In this document: in pieces, positions 23,901 through 30,088 of the stretch | How positions within the stretch are numbered: position 1 is the stretch's first letter | Layout: each line of letters opens with the position of its first letter | Assembly (NCBI GenBank): GCA_001970855.1 | Contig: LSSN01005838.1 | Coordinates: forward strand, 1 to 30,088 | From: Smittium culicis | Taxonomy: Eukaryota > Kickxellomycota > Harpellomycetes > Harpellales > Legeriomycetaceae | Length of the DNA: 30,088 nucleotides | Direction: 5' to 3' | Notes under the pieces: model-generated | Seen by the model: only the letters and a program-made list of their open reading frames with translations | Databases searched by the model: none | What the model was told of the DNA's origin: nothing | Translations under genes and position numbers: made by a program

Positions 23901-25510
23901 ATAGTCCTTCTAGCAACTTCCAATTGTGGTTCGAGAGTAAGTGGGGGAGGGTATTTTAGGCCCAAAGCTCTTCTATCACACATGGTTATACATTCGCCAA
24001 GGATGGTTTCAAGTTCTCTGACAAACTCGCGTGCAACGCCATAATAAGATTCTAAGAAAGTTTTAGACCAAGAGCTGCTTACATCAGAAACATTTTTTAA
24101 GTGGGTATAAAAAAATGAATCTAATTCATCCACGGTTTCTTGGGTTGCTTTTGTACTACGATTAAAGTTCGCAGTAGATTTGGACCAAAACTCGGTGAAT
24201 GGGAGAGTTTTGTCATAAATACTTTGAATGAATTGTTGCATGTTTGTGTGACAGCCACGCGTGAAAAGACGGACACGCATAGCTTCAATTCGCTGGATAC
24301 TTTTTAGCAAAAGTTGAGTAATTTGCCAAACAGGGTCCATCTCTCTTTCATAATTGGAAACATACTCTTTTCTATACTTTGCAAGTTGTGAATTAAAAAT
24401 AACGCGCTGAGTTTCAAGCTCGGAAGGAGTTGGATGTTCAGCTTTATTGTGCTGGCAGGTTGGGTAAGTGTGCGTCGCTATAAGCTCGGACGTTATATTT
24501 CCTAGCAAAGCAAAGTCGGAGGAAGACAAGGAAATGTAAGTTTTAGTAACGTGTAAAGTGGGGAGAAGCAATGCAGGGTCTAAAGGATCTTGATGTTCTT
24601 CGTAAGGGAAAGCATCTGTTGGAAATTCAAAGACCAAATCTTTGTAAGCATCAGCCAAGGGGAACTTGTAGCCACCAATCCATTTTTCGACATTTTCAAC
24701 TATTGATTCTATCAAGCTGTCGCCGGAGAGATTGGGGTTAATTGATTTGGCTTTTTCAAAAAAGTTGACTTCAGACAGATTCTTTTCAGAAGAACCGATT
24801 AATGGTGAAGAGGATTGACTGGGAATAATTTCGTTTTCAACATTAAAAGAAGAGTCAGATTTTTTTTCAGAGATTTCGACGTTAGAAACCAGTTGTCTGA
24901 GGCTGTTACAAAGCTCTTTAACAGACTTTAACTTATCTCGCATGGCTCTTTTAAGCTCACGATCATCAGACTCCTCTTTGTTAGTGGAAATACTTTGGTC
25001 GTGTCTAGAGGCATTTCCCTTTTTTTTGCGCTTACCGCCACCACTGCTAGAGCTGTTATTGGTAGATCCATTAGTTATGACTACTTGTTTGCGGTAAACC
25101 CATTGGGCCCATTCACGGCAGTAGAAGCAAGAAATAGTTTCATCGTCACAGGCTCTGAAGCGGGCGAGCTCTTTCATAACTGCGCTAGTTTCAATTTTTA
25201 AAGTAGCAATAGCGTGCTGGGTTTCTGAAGAGTCTAAGCCCATATCCGATTTTAGAGCCTTTTCTGAAGCAGAATTCGAGCTTTGTTTAGAGGAATTTGG
25301 CTTGTTTTCAGGAATGTTAGGTTTCTTATTTGAGTCAAGAACTTCGCTCTGAGCAGAAGAATTTCCTTTTGAATCGACGTTACTGTTTGAGCGCTTTTCG
25401 TCGTTTGAGTTGATATAATCTAAGCCTTCGGGGGGTAATTGATTGTGGCGATCAAGGTAAACCAATCCATGAAGGATGGCTTGAGAATCCAAATCCAAAT
25501 CAGTACTCAT
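20960..25510 (-). CDS. Large uncharacterised protein with helical core, lysine cluster and polyQ tail, 1516 aa
   Basis: One uninterrupted frame of 1517 codons from ATG (25510) to TGA. I do not recognise the family. The N-terminus (about 1-100) opens STDLDLDSQAILHGLVYLDR and becomes Ser/Asn/Lys-rich. C128 and C131 (CFYC) form a zinc-ligand-like pair; CQHNKAEH at 352-359 could be a second half, but no known finger fits. Residues about 275-715 (from WIGGYKFPLADAYKDLVFEF) are charged, tryptophan-containing and predicted mainly helical, and look like the conserved domain. A Lys/Ser cluster at about 791-810 could be a nuclear localisation signal. Acidic, Ser-rich sequence follows, then a probable coiled coil (about 1012-1097) and an Asn/Ser/Gln-rich tail with a Q/H tract near 1326-1343. 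No signal peptide or membrane segment is seen. Disordered Q/N-rich tails are common in fungal nuclear and RNA-associated proteins; a nuclear role is only inference. Single-exon structure contrasts with both other genes. Confidence 0.85.
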   Translation of the reverse strand: MSTDLDLDSQAILHGLVYLDRHNQLPPEGLDYINSNDEKRSNSNVDSKGNSSAQSEVLDSNKKPNIPENKPNSSKQSSNSASEKALKSDMGLDSSETQHAIATLKIETSAVMKELARFRACDDETISCFYCREWAQWVYRKQVVITNGSTNNSSSSGGGKRKKKGNASRHDQSISTNKEESDDRELKRAMRDKLKSVKELCNSLRQLVSNVEISEKKSDSSFNVENEIIPSQSSSPLIGSSEKNLSEVNFFEKAKSINPNLSGDSLIESIVENVEKWIGGYKFPLADAYKDLVFEFPTDAFPYEEHQDPLDPALLLPTLHVTKTYISLSSSDFALLGNITSELIATHTYPTCQHNKAEHPTPSELETQRVIFNSQLAKYRKEYVSNYEREMDPVWQITQLLLKSIQRIEAMRVRLFTRGCHTNMQQFIQSIYDKTLPFTEFWSKSTANFNRSTKATQETVDELDSFFYTHLKNVSDVSSSWSKTFLESYYGVAREFVRELETILGECITMCDRRALGLKYPPPLTLEPQLEVARRTISQLQPSLCNRIDKIQSMLKVRSTLVNDEIEEVRKMWSFDPNLPFNKAVSVRLDRAAQKDLRKKMKRIEFLQHSGVISWSMQEMEQLLASSDVAKVAVDCLELLITEAEILERAVGQVFARKLESTTEELREQRQDIMDDFTEGLLTGREELAGIIGKLLLKEAWRILEANISLQRQHDLLGGRSKKGKSGGNRNSDSRISNKAFNSEHSTKIKLLASGLTQSHDLINNLDGVITSDKIAEISVTGESFPHENSQESRKKSKNKKKKKKSKSRAKSSSSLADSATVENNSADERNDDLAASDNETSNVNDSYFMPLASNFNEDESIEPTETEKIELDETQNSKRKLSDNEDPNIEKETHQLSTNSIIDEDSLTQDQSTKQPQDSPTQSLPMSTDSDIALQSNVKQNSSSLNTDTLPIHSPVDPLLNSVDIRSDNNPELPQLAEGEDADEVLESTEIISQPSVSTRPGTPGIDDVKIMSHSDLIDLATHLLQQKKMIQENLLSLKSQSNKLSTDYKNISLEVAEVFINSQTRQAESLVISEAMIMMEKEAMKWKLAYEDLYSKFSSSEPLVKDSASTLDSSIKSDERSFIDTLKLMNQKPTNFLDNALSESLENSKLSNSSFIPHNPIPDSSHKTTSSSNTDPSALHQPKKTGLQDSGLEKNSQNLGFNKDMNGSIATPSNGQFETINSELLAQSFPNTQHSTKDNFNSTINSAFIQNPQLDSKNNRVTQSEIISKNENALFNNSNSSTPDAGKVQAINDGFNKNAFDIKDSQLETFADHQQNQNKHHEALHQQQQQQQQQHHQQQQIVNYPFPLNWNPFYQNSPSLSSNMMMYPQYSQHNQIPFLQPGLNSINRGLMGLQNDQNFINRSQNFIHGNSSNVLENNSGAFSNVPMNIAQQYQQNGSIDPLLPLQLQMQMQMNLGLDSNSTNLKQNSLLNLNGNAASLNMNATSNPSRNNFNIDGDDRSTPIGANIPQSALSN

Positions 25511-26321
25511 CGGGTAATTGAAAATTTAGTGATCGATAATTCGATAGGCAGTTTATTTAATAGGGGGTTTTTTTTTTGATAGTGGAAATCGATAGTTGCC
25601 TTGTAAATCTAATTGTAAAAATGGGGGAAATTATGAGAGCAAAATTATGGTATGGATTAACACATTAAATAAGGGTGGCGATTTAGTGGTGATTGGGGTA
25701 AAATGGAGAAAAAGGAAATAAAACATACATTTTTTGAAGATATAAGAGAGATAGATCTAGAAAATGAATATTTTACAAGAATAAAACAAAGTATGGGCGA
25801 AAAAATAAAGAGCTTGGAGTGTAAATTCTAATTTAGTGCTTACAGTATTTGATCTTTGAATATTATCTCTGTTATATCTGATGGCGATAGTTGATTGGTA
25901 CTGCTTTGAGAAGAAATAAATCGAATGAAAATACTTTGGATATCTGATTTCGAAAACAAAAACAGGGATTTGAAATTAAAATTAAAAAGTGTGATTTCAA
26001 AGTTAGATTGTCAGTATCGTATAAAAATGAGGAATAAAAAAAGTTTTTTGAAATATGAAATTGAAATAAATAGCTCGAAAGCAGGAAGGGTATGTGAATA
26101 GTGAGCTATTTTTTTTTTTGAGAGGTATAAAGATTCGAGTAAGTATTTACCTTGTAGATTGAATTGGTAAGTACCCTAGCTAAAAAGTTTTAAAGTTATA
26201 TTTTTTCAGGTTTTTAAGCGAAAAGCAATAAAAAAGGGGATTCATAGACACGGTTTGTAATAATATAAAATGAGGATAATCAGATTATTGAATTTACGTT
26301 TTATACTAAATTTAAAAAATC
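25511..26321. other. Upstream region of the 1516-aa gene
   Basis: AT-rich sequence with poly-A/T runs and no supported open frame. It should contain the promoter and 5' leader of the minus-strand gene. No specific element can be assigned. The reading-frame similarity to retrotransposon protease seen beyond 26322 does not continue into it, so the element remnant appears to be truncated here. Confidence 0.55.
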
Positions 26322-27110
26322 TTTGTTAGGAGCAAGCCAATGATAGCGACATATTAGAGTGTGGCAGGCAAATCAGTTTTATATAAGTACACATAGACCA
26401 GTTATATTCAAGCATATATAAAAGCAAAACGAACAGGGCTTGGTATTAGTGGCTACCCCAGAGCCAATCCAACTTGATAAAGTATTTGAATTTTACAGCA
26501 AGGATTAAAAGCAACTCTGCGCAAGGCTTTAACCTGCGAATAGGCATGAAATGGCCATAACCAAAAAATTCAATGCTCCTATTTCCATTGCCGCTAATGA
26601 TACTAAGTAGCAAAGTGTACAAAAATGTATCGGCGCGAGATAAGCTTCTTGAAAGTAAGCTGTAGGCTAATTTAGCTTTATTTATTTTTTATTGGGAAGG
26701 GCGAAGAAAACATTGCTCGCCTATAAAGCGAGCCATATTGAGCTGTATTACTGCCATCGAACATAGAGTCGCTAGGCTGCGTCTTCCTCTTCGCACCAAT
26801 AATCACACGCATTTTGTGTTCTGGCTGAGCATTCCCTGTTTATTTTCAAAAGCTCGGAGAACTACCGCAATAAAGACACATATTGGCTGATAATCACCTT
26901 CTTATTTTTGATGTTTAGTAGAGCCTAATTTCTCAATATATTTCACCCTACTTTTATTACCAATCCAAGCTTCTATTGTGCAATCAAGTTTAAGGATAAG
27001 GCTTTTTTAACCTTGAATCGACACTTATTGGCCACAAGATACAATCCCCTCACCTTTTAGTAACTACGACCAATAGCTCTCTATTAGCATTCAGCCAATC
27101 TCCCAATGAG
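26322..27110 (-). mobile_element. Decayed Ty3/gypsy-like retrotransposon fragment (Gag to protease)
   Basis: Minus-strand translation, interrupted by stops and frame changes, gives pieces in the order expected for Gag-Pol. At 27087-27106 it reads LGDWLN, like the late Gag region. At 27008-27046 it reads DCILWPISVDSRL, resembling the Gag motif ending in an I-D-x-R-L pattern. At 26852-26884 it reads NMCLYCGSSPS, the first half of a CCHC zinc knuckle; the expected His and last Cys are lost. At 26543-26575 lies a possible degraded protease active site, which is weak. At 26322-26357 LICRYHWLAPNK resembles the conserved end of retroelement proteases. No reverse transcriptase or integrase follows, and no flanking LTR pair was recognised. 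C-rich sequence up to about 27900 may be earlier Gag. The copy cannot be functional. Confidence 0.6.
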
Positions 27111-30088
27111 TGGAGTGTTTGCTCCTTCAAACTGACTATTGAGATATCATGGCTAATAGGAATGAACTCTCACATCGTATTAAATCATGGGCAAATATGT
27201 AAAAAAGATTTTTTGGGCAGAAAAGCTATTTGCTTATAAACGCAAATGAAATAAACTAGCGAACTCAACTGGCAATATTATTAACAACTGACCCAACCAC
27301 TTTTTTTTCTTTTTTTTTGATGACGGCTCATTAAACCAGTAACGCGTTTATACCCTTCCTTTTTTGTAGTTGGTTTGCTGTATAGGATAATTCGATGCGC
27401 TAAAAATAATGATACCCATAAACCAGTTTAATGTTTGGCTAGCTTCCTTCTCCCCCAGCTTTTGCCATTTCGGCTCAAAGATCGTCCCCAATCAGAAATC
27501 TAGATTTTCGCACCAAGCCGAAAAGGTGCAAATACCTCTCCAAGCACAGAATACCCCTGCACCTCGAGCGAATAAGAGTGCTAGGAAAGTTTTTTCTTAC
27601 TTTACCTCATTAACTCTCCGCCTCAAAGCCATTCAAAAATGAAATACTATCTCTCTCTGTAAGCCCTACTGCCAAGATCTCTCTACAAACTCCAGCCAAT
27701 AATCATTTAAACACCTCTGTAACACTCTCCTGATTGCGGAACTATGGCCATTTTTCAAACGTCCTGAATTAGCTGCTTAGGCTTGAATATCCCTATAAGC
27801 TTGTAGAGCGCTTCTCCTTTAAATTTAGCGCTTCCTCGAAACACTTACTCACCTGTCCTTAAATAATAATAAAAACCTCCGCTTAATTACAACTAATAAT
27901 GACTTTTAGATCATTGGCCCAAAATGCTAGCTAAGTGTTTACATTTCGAGTATCATCGTCTAATAACATTCTTTACTCAGGCGCAAAGCTACTTGCATAG
28001 ACTTAAAATATTATTACTGGATCAGAAGAATATAAATCACAATTGAATTTCTCTTCTCGCTTTATCTTGATATAGACAGTTTCCCCTGAGCCCAACTTGG
28101 CTATATTGCCTGTTCATACTTATTGTATTATTGAGCAATATCTCCCCCTTTTGAATTTGTAATTGTTCTAAAATGATTTACTAAAAAAAAAATACTCGCC
28201 ACCACTTATGAAAAACCAAAATTATCTTTTCCTATATTGTTAATTCGAGTCTTATTGCCTCACCATCATTTAAAATCTTCAAGTCGAATCATAAAAATCT
28301 CAAAATTAGATTCTAAATAACCTTATCGACATTTTATTAATATACATGATCCCACAATCAGTCAATAAAAATGATGTATTTATCTAAACATACTGTTTAA
28401 GCTGTACCTATTAATATTCGTACGCTAAAAGTATATTTTTTAAAACTTTATTCTCTTAAATTATACATTTTTACTATAATCAACCCAAAACTTTAAATAA
28501 AAAAATCATTTTTAATTAAGAAATTCTAATAAGGTTATACCTAGACAAATAAAATAACCCTACTATAGATACCATATTAGCATTAATACTACATCTCAGC
28601 ATATTTTTTAGAATTTTATCAAATCCAACCCTATCTGCTCCCTTTTCTTGGGTCTATTAGCTACCCAATGGTTTAACCTCATTTATCTCGCTTAATTCAA
28701 CAATTCCTGCTACATCACAAGTTTCTGAAACAAAACTATAACGCCATTCAATGTGCCCACACCGCCAGCTTATAATTGACGATTTTATTTCACCTCCATT
28801 ACTAAATTAAAAGTACCCATTCGCAGAATAAAATTGTAAAATTAACTTGAATTTACAGCTGAATTTTACAAACCAAATGATACAAACTCAATTATTTAAA
28901 AAAAATTATTCGTATTTTTGTTTTACTATAAATGTACTCTACCACAAATATAAATTAAAATACTATAGCAACCAGCTATTGAAAAACAAATCAGCCCTTT
29001 GAATATATATAAAATCACCCTTACACACCCCGTCCATCTCACGTATTATCGCTGATTTTTTATATTTAGACTACCATTTTTATTAATATAATTAGCCTTA
29101 TTACCCGTTCAACGAAATCTTAAAAACACTTGATAATATTGAATTTAAACATTATTTTAATATGCAATTAGTGAATATAAATGCCGGATATTATCAATTT
29201 TATTAAAAGCATTAAACATCAAATCCCTATAAAATTGATAAAGTAGAATTCAACCCAATTAAAATTTCCAAAAATATGTACCGTTATTTAATTAATACAT
29301 TTCTATAAATAAAAATAATCAAGTTTGACAAATTTTTCAAAAATGCATTTAAACCACCGCGATTACACTTTTACATACACTATGATGATTTCTCGTTTTT
29401 ATTTCAAACTAGTATATTACTTTATTTCCCATCTATGAAAATAGTACTTAAGCTATATAGATTTAAAAGGCATAGCACTTCAGCACATCTCTTCTTAAAC
29501 GAATTACATTAGTCTAATTCATTAAGCACTCTGAAATATCTTTTTTTAGGTCAAAAGATTCTGAGAAAACAGGACAATTTGTAGACCATATATATATTTT
29601 CATCTTTGTGAAAATACATTTAATGATAAGCTCTGTAAGATAATCATTAGTCAGGTATTGATTTGATTTGACCCAAATATTTTTGACAAAAATTATATTC
29701 TTATTTGATTTGGTTTTTTGCAGAGCGCTATTGACCAGTGTTGATTTAGTCAAAAATTGATCTATTCTATTATTTTTCCGGATTATAAATCAGTTTAAAT
29801 TTTTATATCTTAGAATGGAGAATATTCAAGAATTTCTAGGGTTAAAATTTATTTTAAAAATAAAAAATTGATATAAATAAATTCTTATAAATATCTCTTC
29901 CACTTTGAAGGATCACAATAAAAACAACCAAATTGAATTAACATATAAAAGAAATCGAAATTTAAGTTAAATTTTTAATAATTGAAGGTTATATAAACGG
30001 AAACAGCTGAAAATAGGCTGAAAAAGGAACCTACCTCAAGCTGAGAAAAATTAGCAGATTCAATTGTTAAACCACCGCATAAAAGCAA
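27111..30088. other. Non-coding region with possible further transposon remains
   Basis: No convincing gene. From about 27111 to 27900 the composition stays richer in C and G than the rest of the window, continuous with the retrotransposon fragment, and may be its diverged 5' Gag part; the 77-codon frame at 27409-27642 on the plus strand is antisense to it. From about 27900 to the end the sequence returns to A/T-rich spacer. A 79-codon frame at 29514-29753 on the minus strand shows no recognisable motif. Confidence 0.5.

Noticed and set aside
21200..25201. Several plus-strand open frames of 68-75 codons within the 1516-aa gene
   Set aside because: They are antisense or out-of-frame shadows of the long minus-strand coding region and show no independent motif.
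26713..26735. Small hairpin GCTCGC...GCGAGC
   Set aside because: A 6-bp stem with a 7-base loop inside the retrotransposon remnant is readily explained by chance.
29514..29753. Minus-strand 79-codon frame near the window end
   Set aside because: No motif, no splice context and AT-driven composition; chance is the simplest explanation.

Overview
The window is very AT-rich eukaryotic nuclear DNA. It holds three protein-coding genes, two of them split by short GT-AG introns, in long non-coding spacers with poly-A/T tracts and decayed transposable elements. Gene content suggests a compact-intron fungus: an SLC35F6-type transporter, a Ski2 exosome-cofactor helicase, and a long Ser/Asn/Gln-rich protein I cannot place. 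The extreme AT bias would suit an early-diverging lineage such as Harpellales/Kickxellomycotina, but this is inference from style, not a sequence match.

Layout. 1-2156: AT-rich spacer with one TTAA-flanked MITE and a detached element end. 2157-3751 (+): four-exon SLC35F6-like transporter, 409 aa as assembled. 3752-14214: about 10.4 kb without a convincing gene, but with members of two MITE families, a tandem duplication and a small unidentified ORF relic. 14215-18926 (+): seven-exon Ski2 RNA helicase, 1382 aa as assembled, all core motifs intact. 18927-20959: convergent spacer with another MITE and a GC-richer block containing a perfect 11-bp stem. 20960-25510 (-): single-exon 1516-aa protein with a helical core, a lysine cluster, a coiled coil and a polyQ/Asn-rich tail. 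25511-30088: non-coding on present evidence, except for a decayed minus-strand Gag-protease fragment of a Ty3/gypsy-like retrotransposon (about 26.3-27.1 kb, perhaps to 27.9 kb).

The three genes show no operon-like or pathway link. The transporter should act in an internal membrane and Ski2 in cytoplasmic 3'-5' mRNA decay; the third is unknown. The most distinctive content is the repeat layer. Family A is about 195 bp, with termini of the form TTAA-CCCTTTCCCG, resembling non-autonomous piggyBac elements. Family B is about 205-250 bp, with termini near GGGGATTCT. Both occur in both orientations, and two copies sit 12 bp apart. I found no autonomous transposase, tRNA, rRNA or CRISPR array.
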